64,000 nucleotides of DNA from RGIG2094 sp045660065. GTDB taxonomy: Bacteria; Bacillota; Clostridia; RGIG6154. The notes below the pieces were generated by a model, which did not search any database, was not told the DNA's origin, and saw only the letters and a program-made list of their open reading frames with translations. The stretch spans positions 16,776 to 80,775 of the forward strand of contig JAZRDC010000026.1 in the NCBI GenBank assembly GCA_045660065.1, written 5' to 3'. Positions 1 through 7,170 of this stretch are shown here, piece by piece (the first letter of the stretch is position 1; every line of letters starts with the position of its first letter). Made by a program: the position numbers and the translations under genes.

Positions 1-85
1 TGATCAAAATAAAATAGAAAATTGCAATGATGAAAGCAAGATAGATCCACATTCCGAATTTTGCTACAAAATCTGCTAATGGCAT
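1..85 (-). CDS. Partial small membrane protein, possibly YajC
   Basis: Only the first 28 codons lie in the window. The ATG follows a GGAGGTG ribosome site. The product starts with a short polar stretch and then a hydrophobic helix ending in FYFILI, with the next codon beginning with A. In YajC, the SecDF-associated preprotein translocase subunit, a single N-terminal helix runs into an FYFLLIRPQ-type motif, so the fit is suggestive. The visible part is too short to exclude another single-span membrane protein. It has its own strong promoter just upstream and follows the topoisomerase genes on the same strand. Confidence 0.4.
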   Translation of the reverse strand, partial: MPLADFVAKFGMWIYLAFIIAIFYFILI

Positions 86-117
86 TAAAAATGCACCTCC
101 AAAAAGTATTTTCAATT

Positions 118-146
118 ATTTTACCATATATTGTTAAAAATATCAA
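118..146 (-). promoter_or_regulatory. Sigma-A-type promoter for the partial membrane gene
   Basis: On the minus strand there is a TTGATA -35 box, a 17-base spacer and a TAAAAT -10 box. It lies between the end of the topoisomerase A gene and the start at position 85, leaving a leader of about 25 bases that contains GGAGGTG. This gives the downstream gene a start of transcription independent of parE-parC. Confidence 0.7.
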
Positions 147-153
147 TAGTTTT

Positions 154-2328
154 TTAAATTAAAGACAATTGTTCCCCATCTTTATCTTCTGCTATAAGTT
201 TTGCACCTGCCGCAGGAAGATTGCGGGATTTATATGGTTTTGCCTCTGTAATTCCTGAATTTTCAAACAGTGTAAGATTTATCATTTTACCACGTTTTCC
301 CGGATTAAATGTCTTAACACCCTGTGAACTTCTTGTTACTTTTTCAGGAATCATTGAAGTGTTAAACACAAGTGCCTTTTCGTTGCTACCGAATGCTACC
401 AAATCTCTGTCTTCTTCAATATAAACAGATGAAACAAGCGGACTATGGTCTGAATATGCTTTTGTGAGCATCTTTCTGTTAGTTTTCGTAACATATGCGC
501 TAAGCGGAACTTTACATGTTCTTCCGTCTTCAAAACCGAACACCATATATCCCTTATATTCGCCCGCAACCACAGCATTTAAAATCATTTCACCTTCGCC
601 AAGACCTAAAAGATTTGACATATATTCGCCTAAATCACTCGCCTTAACGCTTGGGATTTCGTAAATTTTCATCTTGTATACATTACATTGATTTGAGAAC
701 AATAACAATTCTTCTTTATTGGAAGTATCAATTTCCAACATAATTTCATCAGTCTCTTTAAGTTTCTGAACATTACTTGCTCTTAAAGATACAAGAGAAA
801 TCTTTTTGATATAACCCTGCTTGGTAACAAAGATTTTAAGTGAAAAATCATCAATGAATTTTTCAGGCACAAAATCTATTTTGTTTTCTGCAGCAGAAAT
901 TATTTCTGTAACTCTGTCTTTACCATATTTTTTTGATATTTCCTGAAGTTGTTTTGAAATAAGATTTTTAATGCGTCTGTCGCTGTCAAGTGTTATTTTA
1001 ATATCTTCAATTTCACGCTCTAAATCGGCAATATCTTTGATGTTTTTCAAAATGTATTCTTTGTTTAAATTTCTCAATTTAATTTCAGCAACAAAGTTTG
1101 CCTGAATTTCATCAATTCCAAAGCCTTGCATAAGAGTTGGAACAACATCTGCATCTTTTTCAGTTTCTCTTATTATTTTAATTGCTTTATCAATATCAAG
1201 AAGGATTTTTTCCAAACCTTTAAGCAAATGAAGTCTTGCTTCTTTTTTTGACAAGTCAAATCGGAGTGTGCGTTTTACGCAATCCATTCTGAATCTGACC
1301 CATTCACAAAGAATTTGCTTAACACCCAAAACTCTCGGCATTCCGTCAATAAGCAAATTAAAGTTACAACTGAATGTATCCTGCAGAGTTGTTGTTTTAA
1401 AGAGCATTGTCATTAATTTATCAACATCTGTACTGCGTTTAACATCAATGGCAATTTTAAGACCTGACAAGTCAGTTTCATCTCTTACATCTGTAACATC
1501 TTTAATTTTTCCCGCCTTAATCTGCTCAATAATTTTGTCGATAATTACTTCAGCGGTAGTAGAGTATGGAATTTCTGTAATTTCGATAACATTGTTCTTT
1601 TTATCATAATTATATTTTGAACGGATTTTGAAACTGCCTCTGCCAGTTTCATAAATTTCACGCATTTCCTGCTCATCATATAAAATCTGACCGCCGCCTG
1701 GAAAATCAGGTGCTTTGATGATAGGAATCAAATCCACATTTTCATCACGCATATAGGCAATGGTTGCTTCGCAGATTTCTCTTAAGTTAAAACTGCAGAT
1801 TTTACTTGCCATACCTACTGCAATACCTTCATTTGGGTTAACCAAGATATTCGGGAAAGTTACCGGAAGAAGTTTCGGCTCTTTCATTGTAGCATCGTAG
1901 TTATCCTGGAACTCAACGGAATCTTTATCGATTTCTGCAAAAAGTTCTTTACAGATTTCATCAAGTTTTACTTCTGTATATCTTGATGCGGCAAATGCCA
2001 TATCTCTTGAAAACTGCTTACCAAAGTTACCCTTTGAGTCAACAAACGGATGAAGCAGTGCTGCATTACCTTTTGTAAGACGGACCATTGTTTCATATAT
2101 TGCCATATCGCCGTGAGGGTTGAGTCTCATTGTCTGTCCTACAACATTTGCAGATTTAGTTTTATTTCCTGTTAAAAGCCCCATTTTATACATTGTATAC
2201 AAAAGTTTTCTGTGAGAAGGCTTAAAACCATCAATTTCAGGGATTGCTCTCGAAACAATTACACTCATAGCATAGGGCATATAATTAGTTTCTAAAGTAT
2301 CCGCTATTTTTTGTTCAGTAAAATTCAT
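154..2328 (-). CDS. parC: Type IIA topoisomerase subunit A (ParC-like)
   Basis: This is the DNA-cleaving subunit of a type IIA topoisomerase, working with the ParE encoded just upstream to decatenate or relax DNA. The catalytic tyrosine is in ASRYTEV, near residue 117 of the 724-residue product, after an NPHGD segment and before the tower and coiled-coil region. The start chosen is the ATG at 2328, which has GGAGG eight bases upstream; a longer reading frame from 2358 would overlap parE. The C-terminal domain is short and no GyrA-box was seen, so it is ParC-like rather than a canonical gyrase A. The position equivalent to E. coli GyrA Ser83 is Met (HGDMAIYE). Whether it forms a gyrase or topoisomerase IV cannot be settled from sequence. 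Confidence 0.9.
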   Translation of the reverse strand: MNFTEQKIADTLETNYMPYAMSVIVSRAIPEIDGFKPSHRKLLYTMYKMGLLTGNKTKSANVVGQTMRLNPHGDMAIYETMVRLTKGNAALLHPFVDSKGNFGKQFSRDMAFAASRYTEVKLDEICKELFAEIDKDSVEFQDNYDATMKEPKLLPVTFPNILVNPNEGIAVGMASKICSFNLREICEATIAYMRDENVDLIPIIKAPDFPGGGQILYDEQEMREIYETGRGSFKIRSKYNYDKKNNVIEITEIPYSTTAEVIIDKIIEQIKAGKIKDVTDVRDETDLSGLKIAIDVKRSTDVDKLMTMLFKTTTLQDTFSCNFNLLIDGMPRVLGVKQILCEWVRFRMDCVKRTLRFDLSKKEARLHLLKGLEKILLDIDKAIKIIRETEKDADVVPTLMQGFGIDEIQANFVAEIKLRNLNKEYILKNIKDIADLEREIEDIKITLDSDRRIKNLISKQLQEISKKYGKDRVTEIISAAENKIDFVPEKFIDDFSLKIFVTKQGYIKKISLVSLRASNVQKLKETDEIMLEIDTSNKEELLLFSNQCNVYKMKIYEIPSVKASDLGEYMSNLLGLGEGEMILNAVVAGEYKGYMVFGFEDGRTCKVPLSAYVTKTNRKMLTKAYSDHSPLVSSVYIEEDRDLVAFGSNEKALVFNTSMIPEKVTRSSQGVKTFNPGKRGKMINLTLFENSGITEAKPYKSRNLPAAGAKLIAEDKDGEQLSLI

Positions 2329-2341
2329 TTTATCCTCCAAA

Positions 2342-4315
2342 TCACGAAATATCGGCAAGATCTAAATACTTACCGCCAAATTCAGCAATATAATCTTTTC
2401 TTCCCTGAAGGTTGTCGCCTAAAAGCACATCAAACATCATCTTGGTTGTTTCTTCGTCCTGAGGCATAACTTTGATAAGTCGTCTTGTTTCAGGATTCAT
2501 TGTGGTTCTCCACATCATTTCAGGTTCATTTTCACCAAGACCTTTTGAACGCTGAATTGTGCATTTCTGACCTTCAAGTTTTTTAAGAATTTCAACTTTT
2601 TCCGCTTCATTATATGCAAAATAAGTTTCGCCTTTGGAAGTAATTTCAAAAAGCGGAGATTCTGCTATAAACACTTTGCCTTCTTTAATAAGAGTCGGCA
2701 CCAAAGTATAAAGCATTGTAAGAATAAGTGTTCTGATCTGGAAACCGTCAACATCGGCATCAGTACAGATGATAATTTTATTCCATCTTAAAGCATTTAA
2801 ATCAAACATTTCCTGAGAATGTTTTGTTTTAATTTCAACTCCGCATCCCAAAACTTTAAGCAAATCGGTTATAATTTCACTGGCGAAAATTTTGGAATAA
2901 TCTGCTTTAAGACAGTTTAATATTTTACCTCTTACAGGAATAATTGCCTGAAATTCTGCATCTCTGCCCTGCTTACATGAGCCCATAGCAGAATCACCTT
3001 CCACGATGTAAACTTCGCGTCTTGAAACATCTTTGGTTCTGCAGTCAATAAATTTCTGCACTCTGTTTGTTACATCGGTATTTCCGATCAATTTCTTCTT
3101 ATATGAAATTTTTGCTTTTTCAGCATTTTCTCTTGAACGCTTATTTAACAAAATCTGATCAGCAACTTTATCTGCAACAGCCTTATTTTCAATAAAGAAA
3201 ATATCAAGTTGTTCTTTTAAGAATTCAGTCATTGTATCCTGAATGAATTTGTTACTGATAGCCTTTTTAGTCTGATTTTCATAACTTGTTATTGTAGAAA
3301 AACTGTTTGATACAAAAATCAAACTGTCTTCAACATCAACAAAAGTGATTTTTGCTTCGTTATTTTTATATTTATTTGAATTTTTTATAAGTTTATCTAT
3401 TGAATAAACAAATGCATTTCTTACCGCTTTATCAGGCGAACCGCCGTGCTCTAAGAAACTTGAGTTGTGATAATATTCAATTAAGTTAACTTCATTATTG
3501 AAGCAAAATGCACAGGAAAGTTTTACTTTATATTCAGGCTTGTCCTCTCTGTCACGGCCTTTTCTTTCTGTTTCAATATACTTAACTTCTGAAAAACTCT
3601 TTTCATTTTCAAGTTTTTTGATGTAGTCAACAATACCGTCAGGGTAAACAAATTCAAAATTGGTATTTTCCTTGTGGTCAATAAACTTAAACTTTAAGCC
3701 TTTATTTACCACCGCCTGTTTTTTCATAACATTAATAAAATATTCAGAAGGAATATTTACATCAGTAAATACCTGGTTATCAGGTTTCCATGTAATCTGG
3801 GTTCCTGTAACTTTACTGTCTGTTGGTTCTTTGAAAAGACCACCGATGTTTTCACCTTTTTCAAAATGAAGAGAATACTTAAATCCGTCACGATGAACAA
3901 CAACATCCATAAATTCAGAAGCATACTGTGTAGCGCAGGCACCAAGACCATTTAAACCAAGTGAAAACTCATAGTTATCATCTGAATTGTTTTTATATTT
4001 ACCACCTGCATAAAGTTCACAAAATACAAGTTCCCAGTTGTATCTTTCTTCTTTTTCGTTATAATCTACAGGCACACCTCTGCCTTTGTCAGTTACTTTA
4101 ATTGAATTATCTGAAAATCTTTCAAGTGTAATGAGATTACCGTAACCTTCTCTGGCTTCATCAATTGAGTTTGATAAAATTTCAAAAACAGAATGCTGAC
4201 AACCTTCAATACCGTCTGACCCGAACATAACACCAGGTCTTAAACGAACCCTGTCAGCACCTTTTAAGGAGGTGATACTCTCGTTACCGTACTCAGTTTT
4301 TTTCAAAAAACCCAT
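2342..4315 (-). CDS. parE: Type IIA topoisomerase subunit B (ParE)
   Basis: This is the ATPase subunit that pairs with the ParC-like protein encoded 13 bases downstream. GHKL motifs are in order: EILSNSIDEA near residues 45-54, DKGRG near 76-80, and the glycine-rich LGLNGLGA lid near 119-126. The TOPRIM domain shows EGDSAMG near 439 and DADVDG near 519, the acidic metal-binding cluster. The length of 657 residues matches the ParE/short GyrB class. The ATG at 4315 follows GGAAGGG. The motif EGDSAMG replaces the usual EGDSAGG, a small deviation shared with the unusual partner subunit. Confidence 0.93.
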   Translation of the reverse strand: MGFLKKTEYGNESITSLKGADRVRLRPGVMFGSDGIEGCQHSVFEILSNSIDEAREGYGNLITLERFSDNSIKVTDKGRGVPVDYNEKEERYNWELVFCELYAGGKYKNNSDDNYEFSLGLNGLGACATQYASEFMDVVVHRDGFKYSLHFEKGENIGGLFKEPTDSKVTGTQITWKPDNQVFTDVNIPSEYFINVMKKQAVVNKGLKFKFIDHKENTNFEFVYPDGIVDYIKKLENEKSFSEVKYIETERKGRDREDKPEYKVKLSCAFCFNNEVNLIEYYHNSSFLEHGGSPDKAVRNAFVYSIDKLIKNSNKYKNNEAKITFVDVEDSLIFVSNSFSTITSYENQTKKAISNKFIQDTMTEFLKEQLDIFFIENKAVADKVADQILLNKRSRENAEKAKISYKKKLIGNTDVTNRVQKFIDCRTKDVSRREVYIVEGDSAMGSCKQGRDAEFQAIIPVRGKILNCLKADYSKIFASEIITDLLKVLGCGVEIKTKHSQEMFDLNALRWNKIIICTDADVDGFQIRTLILTMLYTLVPTLIKEGKVFIAESPLFEITSKGETYFAYNEAEKVEILKKLEGQKCTIQRSKGLGENEPEMMWRTTMNPETRRLIKVMPQDEETTKMMFDVLLGDNLQGRKDYIAEFGGKYLDLADIS

Positions 4316-4344
4316 TCCCTTCCGCGTAAAATTAATTAAAATCT

Positions 4345-4372
4345 ATTTTAATGTAAATAATATCATTAACAA
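4345..4372 (-). promoter_or_regulatory. Probable promoter of parE-parC
   Basis: On the minus strand there is TTGTTA, a 16-base spacer and TAAAAT in the divergent gap between parE and the YihY-family gene. The spacer is one base short of the optimum and the region is very A+T-rich, so this is a tentative call. A plus-strand promoter for the YihY gene must also lie here, but I could not pick one clearly. Confidence 0.4.
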
Positions 4373-4436
4373 AATAAAAAATCACACTATATATTGTACT
4401 ATAAATTTGAAATTATGTCAAGTAATGGGGAAAGTT

Positions 4437-5231
4437 ATGAAAAGCATAAAACTGTTTATAAGGGAATTTATTAAAAATAATTTGTTATTTCACTCTGCAC
4501 AAAATGCATTTTATTTTGTACTGTCTATTTTTCCTTTTTTGTATATACTCACAAAAATATTTATTATTATCCCTTTGCCTTCAGAACAGGTTTTAAAAAG
4601 TTTAGAACTGCTTTTCCCCAAGGAAGCACTCAAAATTATATATTCAAATTTAAATTCTATATCAAAAGTTGTCCCTTCTGTCAATTCAATTCCATATATT
4701 CTTGTTGCACTATGGTCATCATCTATGCTGATTTACTCGTTAAAATCAGTTTTTGCCATATTTTATAATAAAAAGCCAATAAAAAATAAACTGCATATCA
4801 GGGTTATATCAATTGCTATAACATCTATTGTTCTCATTGTAATATTTTTTACTTTTGTCGTTGTCTTTTTCATAAACCTTGGACTTAGTATTCTGGTAAA
4901 GCATCTGTCAATTGATTATTCACCATATGTTTTGTCCCTAATCAGTCTTGCTCTTATTATTTTCGATATTGTACTTTTATACATCATCCTGCCACCTGCC
5001 CGTATAAAAATTACACACGCAGTCCCGGGGGCGGTTTTTGCTATTTCCGGACTGACAGTATTTTCCTACGGGTTTTCATACTATATTAACTATATTGCTG
5101 ATTATTCAAGAATATATGGTGCGTTAGGCAGTGTGATAACTTTGCTTTTATGGCTTTATTTCTGTTCGGTAATCATTCTGTCCGGTGGACTTATTAACGC
5201 AAAATTTTTCAAAGAAAAAGACACACCATAG
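4437..5231 (+). CDS. YihY/BrkB family integral membrane protein
   Basis: This is a 264-residue membrane protein of the YihY (formerly BrkB, sometimes mislabelled RNase BN) family, whose biochemical function is unknown. About six hydrophobic segments are visible. Family features include an early SAQNAFYFVLSIFPF segment and a C-terminal YGALGSVITLLLWLYF segment followed by GG and a short charged tail. The start chosen is the ATG at 4437, preceded by GGGGAAAG; the open frame extends upstream into parE, but that part is low-complexity and lacks a ribosome site. It stands alone on the plus strand and runs into the terminator stem shared with the convergent small gene. Confidence 0.85.
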   Translation: MKSIKLFIREFIKNNLLFHSAQNAFYFVLSIFPFLYILTKIFIIIPLPSEQVLKSLELLFPKEALKIIYSNLNSISKVVPSVNSIPYILVALWSSSMLIYSLKSVFAIFYNKKPIKNKLHIRVISIAITSIVLIVIFFTFVVVFFINLGLSILVKHLSIDYSPYVLSLISLALIIFDIVLLYIILPPARIKITHAVPGAVFAISGLTVFSYGFSYYINYIADYSRIYGALGSVITLLLWLYFCSVIILSGGLINAKFFKEKDTP

Positions 5232-5240
5232 AGTGTGTCT
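5214..5240 (-). terminator. Intrinsic terminator between convergent genes
   Basis: The minus-strand transcript has an 8-bp stem AGACACAC/GTGTGTCT around a 6-base loop, followed by five T. The stem overlaps the stop codons of both the YihY gene and the small convergent gene. On the plus strand the same stem is followed by AAAATAT, so it works best for minus-strand transcripts. Confidence 0.75.
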
Positions 5241-5496
5241 AAAATATGTATCCTGACAAAAGCAAAGCGGCTACACTGAATATTGCCGTCATATCTTTTT
5301 CTTCTTCCATCAAAAGCAAAACCAAAATAACAAGTAGTACTATATCATCAGTTTTTAACCCTTGAGAAATTTCTGAAACCCTATTATCAGTACCGCAGTT
5401 ACTTATTTCATTTTGTGCATTCAAAACAGGAAAATCCTCCGGTCTTGGAACAACAGTATCATAATTTTCAAATTTTCTATAATATCTTCTGTCCAT
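5239..5496 (-). CDS. Small hypothetical protein with C-terminal membrane segment
   Basis: An 85-residue protein of unknown function. The first 50 residues are polar and rich in charged and Asn residues. Residues from about 50 to 63 form a very hydrophobic stretch (DDIVLLVILVLLL), then an acidic EEEKD patch, then a second hydrophobic stretch to the end, which suggests a membrane hairpin. A good GGAGGT site precedes the ATG. It is the last gene of a run of four small same-strand genes ending at the terminator. I do not recognise a named family; the Leu/Val-rich tail next to acidic residues resembles small hydrophobic proteins common in spore-forming Clostridia. Confidence 0.7.
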   Translation of the reverse strand: MDRRYYRKFENYDTVVPRPEDFPVLNAQNEISNCGTDNRVSEISQGLKTDDIVLLVILVLLLMEEEKDMTAIFSVAALLLSGYIF

Positions 5497-5510
5497 TTTT
5501 ACCTCCGGTA

Positions 5511-5876
5511 TTATTTTTTAAATTCCGAAAACGCATTGGATATTTTAATTGCCTTTCTGATTTTTTCGAGATTTCCTGTGCGCCTTTGACTCAGATATGG
5601 CTTTAACGCATCTAAAAGTTTAAGTCCCGGTGTCATATTATTTGAGTATCCGCTATATGCATTATTAATCTTTTTAAGCATTTCGCTGTTTTGCTGATTA
5701 TTTAAAAATTCATATATAAAGGGCAGCGAATTCAATGTTTCTCTTGAAGATGAATTTGTATTTTCATTTTCTGCCGACTCACCTGAAGACATATTTCCTA
5801 CCATATCTTTGATGTTTTTAATTGCTTCAGGGTCTGCTATTAACTTATTTAATAAATCCATAGGATTACTTTCCAA
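5511..5876 (-). CDS. Small hypothetical protein, helical, paralogous N-terminus
   Basis: A soluble-looking protein of 121 residues if the TTG at 5876 is used, or 116 if the ATG at 5861 is used. The TTG has AAAGGA nine bases upstream and the ATG has GGAAAG six bases upstream, so the start is undecided. The N-terminal module (LLNKLIADPEAIKNIKDM) resembles the N-terminus of the product of the next gene upstream. A Ser/Asn/Glu-rich linker follows, then a basic C-terminal part with LKLLDALKPYLSQRR. No signal peptide or membrane segment is seen. Function unknown; it is likely co-transcribed with its neighbours. Confidence 0.65.
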   Translation of the reverse strand: MESNPMDLLNKLIADPEAIKNIKDMVGNMSSGESAENENTNSSSRETLNSLPFIYEFLNNQQNSEMLKKINNAYSGYSNNMTPGLKLLDALKPYLSQRRTGNLEKIRKAIKISNAFSEFKK

Positions 5877-5882
5877 TTAAAA

Positions 5883-6107
5883 TCATCCTTTCATTTTTTT
5901 CATTACTTCTCCGATAAGTTCTTCGCAGGTCTTTTCTTTGATTTTTTCTTCTGCCATTTTTAAATCTGCTCCTGTTGGATTTATTTGCTTAAATAATTCA
6001 AGAAGTTTATTCTGATCGATACTGCCAATCTTGTTTTTTAAATCAATCGCATCAGGGTGGTTTAAAAGTTTTAATATTTTTTGTGAAGTTTCAGGTGATA
6101 TATTCAT
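5883..6107 (-). CDS. Small hypothetical helical protein
   Basis: A 74-residue, mostly helical, charged protein. Its N-terminal half (ILKLLNHPDAIDLKNKIG) matches the pattern at the start of the downstream 121-residue product: Leu-rich, then Pro-x-Ala-Ile, then Lys and Gly at similar spacing. This suggests the two genes share a duplicated module. The ATG follows AAGGAAG. The stop lies 6 bases before the TTG of the next gene, so translation may be coupled. I recognise no named domain. Confidence 0.65.
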   Translation of the reverse strand: MNISPETSQKILKLLNHPDAIDLKNKIGSIDQNKLLELFKQINPTGADLKMAEEKIKEKTCEELIGEVMKKMKG

Positions 6108-6123
6108 TAAATCTTCCTTTCAA

Positions 6124-6154
6124 AGAGTGCCATACTTTCATTGTATGGCACTCT
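6124..6154 (-). terminator. Strong hairpin between two small genes, probable attenuator
   Basis: A perfect 12-bp inverted repeat (AGAGTGCCATAC and its complement) surrounds a 7-base loop. Read on the minus strand it is followed by only three T and then GAAAGG, so termination may be partial. It lies after the 28-residue gene and before the 74-residue gene and could reduce read-through or stabilise the upstream message. Confidence 0.55.
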
Positions 6155-6167
6155 TATTACAAATATG

Positions 6168-6254
6168 TTAGCAGGCAAAAAGAATCAAGAACACAAGAAT
6201 GAAAAATAAAATGCTTGTGTCAATTCCTTTGTTTGAATTACAGTTGTTAAACAT
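6168..6254 (-). CDS. 28-residue hydrophobic micro-protein
   Basis: A short frame with a strong GGAGGGAGG ribosome site five to six bases before the ATG and a TAA stop. The product has a polar N-terminus containing NNCNSNKG and then an uninterrupted hydrophobic helix (SILFFILVFLILF) ending in Ala-Cys. This layout resembles the tiny YjcZ-type and related spore-associated membrane proteins of Firmicutes, but the identity is only a resemblance. It heads the small-gene cluster and lies just inside a divergent control region with two palindromes. The strong ribosome site and helix make a real gene likely despite the size. Confidence 0.6.
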   Translation of the reverse strand: MFNNCNSNKGIDTSILFFILVFLILFAC

Positions 6255-6277
6255 TTATGTTCCTCCCTCCAAAAATT

Positions 6278-6309
6278 AGAACTTTCGTTCTGATTACATA
6301 TTATGTAAT
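6278..6309. promoter_or_regulatory. Two adjacent palindromes in a divergent promoter region
   Basis: Positions 6278-6291 read AGAACTTTCGTTCT, a palindrome with the GAAC-N4-GTTC core used by LexA in Gram-positive bacteria. Positions 6293-6309 read ATTACATA-T-TATGTAAT, a perfect 17-base palindrome of unknown specificity. They lie 24-55 bases upstream of the 28-residue gene and 22-53 bases upstream of the -35 box of the divergent phosphoesterase gene. The LexA-type match is to the core only; the flanks and the centre depart from the full consensus. Confidence 0.4.
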
Positions 6310-6330
6310 ATTCTTCCCAAGTGTTACATC

Positions 6331-6359
6331 TTGACAAATTCTATTTTCTATACTAAACT
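6331..6359 (+). promoter_or_regulatory. Sigma-A-type promoter of the phosphoesterase operon
   Basis: A perfect TTGACA, a 17-base spacer and TAAACT. The predicted start of transcription lies about ten bases before the TTG start codon at 6377, so the leader is very short and contains only GGTGA as ribosome site. Confidence 0.65.
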
Positions 6360-6376
6360 AATTACGGTGATTTTTT

Positions 6377-6850
6377 TTGAAAAGAATTGTTGTTTTTTCA
6401 GACACACACAGAGATATAGATAATTGTATCCGTGTTCTTGACAATCTTATTGGCGTTGATATGGTTATACATTTGGGCGACCATACATTTGATGCAGAAA
6501 ACATCAGTTATCTGTATCCTGACATTGAGTTTGTTAAAGTCCGCGGGAACAACGATTTTGATTTTTCTGTACCCTGTGAAACAGTTGTTGAATGCGAGGA
6601 AATCAAGATTTTTTGTTGCCACGGGCATATGTATAAACAAGATACTTTATTCAAATTGGCAGAAGATGAGGGTTGCTCTGTTGTATTGTGCGGTCATACT
6701 CACATCAGTAAAATTGTAAAAGAAAACAATATTACACTTATGAACCCGGGAAGTATTTCAAGGCCAAGAGATTCACATTGTTCCTATGGGATTATAGAGA
6801 TAGAAAATAATAAATTCGGATTAGATGTTATAAAAGGAGTAAAGTTATGA
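6377..6850 (+). CDS. YfcE/MJ0936-type metallophosphoesterase
   Basis: A 157-residue calcineurin-like phosphodiesterase. The metal-binding motifs appear in order: SDTH near residue 8, GDH near 35, GNND near 57, GHM near 80 and GHTH near 108, followed by NPGS. This is the compact YfcE/Vps29-like class that hydrolyses small phosphodiesters such as bis-p-nitrophenyl phosphate in vitro; the natural substrate is not known. The TTG start is preceded by GGTGA. The final codons overlap the ATG of the zinc-ribbon gene by four bases, which indicates translational coupling. In many Firmicutes this family lies next to rph/rdgB; here it does not. Confidence 0.88.
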   Translation: MKRIVVFSDTHRDIDNCIRVLDNLIGVDMVIHLGDHTFDAENISYLYPDIEFVKVRGNNDFDFSVPCETVVECEEIKIFCCHGHMYKQDTLFKLAEDEGCSVVLCGHTHISKIVKENNITLMNPGSISRPRDSHCSYGIIEIENNKFGLDVIKGVKL

Positions 6851-7170
6851 ATTGTCCATTTTGCGGAAAAGAAATTAATGAAAATGAAACCTATTGCAAA
6901 TCTTGCGGTAATCCGCTTACTGCAAAAGCGCGTGCGTTTTCAACATTGCCACAGACTAAAAAAACAAGAATGCTTAAAGTAAGCGACTATTTACTTATGT
7001 TTTTATTATCAATTATTTTACCTGTAAACTACATTATGTGGTTTATCTGGTTGTTTAACCCAAAAACAAATGTAAATAAAAAGAACTACGCAGCAGCAGC
7101 GTTAATTTTTAACACTTGCCTTGTAGTTCTTATAGCAGCAGGTTATGCAATAAACAAATTTTTAATTTAA
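6847..7170 (+). CDS. Zinc-ribbon membrane protein
   Basis: A 107-residue protein with an N-terminal zinc ribbon made of two Cys-x2-Cys pairs (CPFCGK and CKSCGN, within residues 3-21), a polar linker and two hydrophobic segments near residues 47-69 and 83-104. This is the zinc_ribbon_2 plus membrane-anchor arrangement found in many uncharacterised Clostridia proteins. The ATG overlaps the stop of the phosphoesterase gene, so the two are likely co-expressed. The stop overlaps that of hydG, which converges from the other strand. Confidence 0.75.
   Translation: MNCPFCGKEINENETYCKSCGNPLTAKARAFSTLPQTKKTRMLKVSDYLLMFLLSIILPVNYIMWFIWLFNPKTNVNKKNYAAAALIFNTCLVVLIAAGYAINKFLI

Noticed and set aside
1268..1609. 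113-residue plus-strand frame
   Set aside because: It is antisense to the conserved topoisomerase A gene, has no ribosome site or recognisable product, and has shadow-frame composition.
4272..4436. N-terminal extension of the YihY-family protein from 4272
   Set aside because: It would overlap parE, has low-complexity sequence and no ribosome site; the ATG at 4437 has one.
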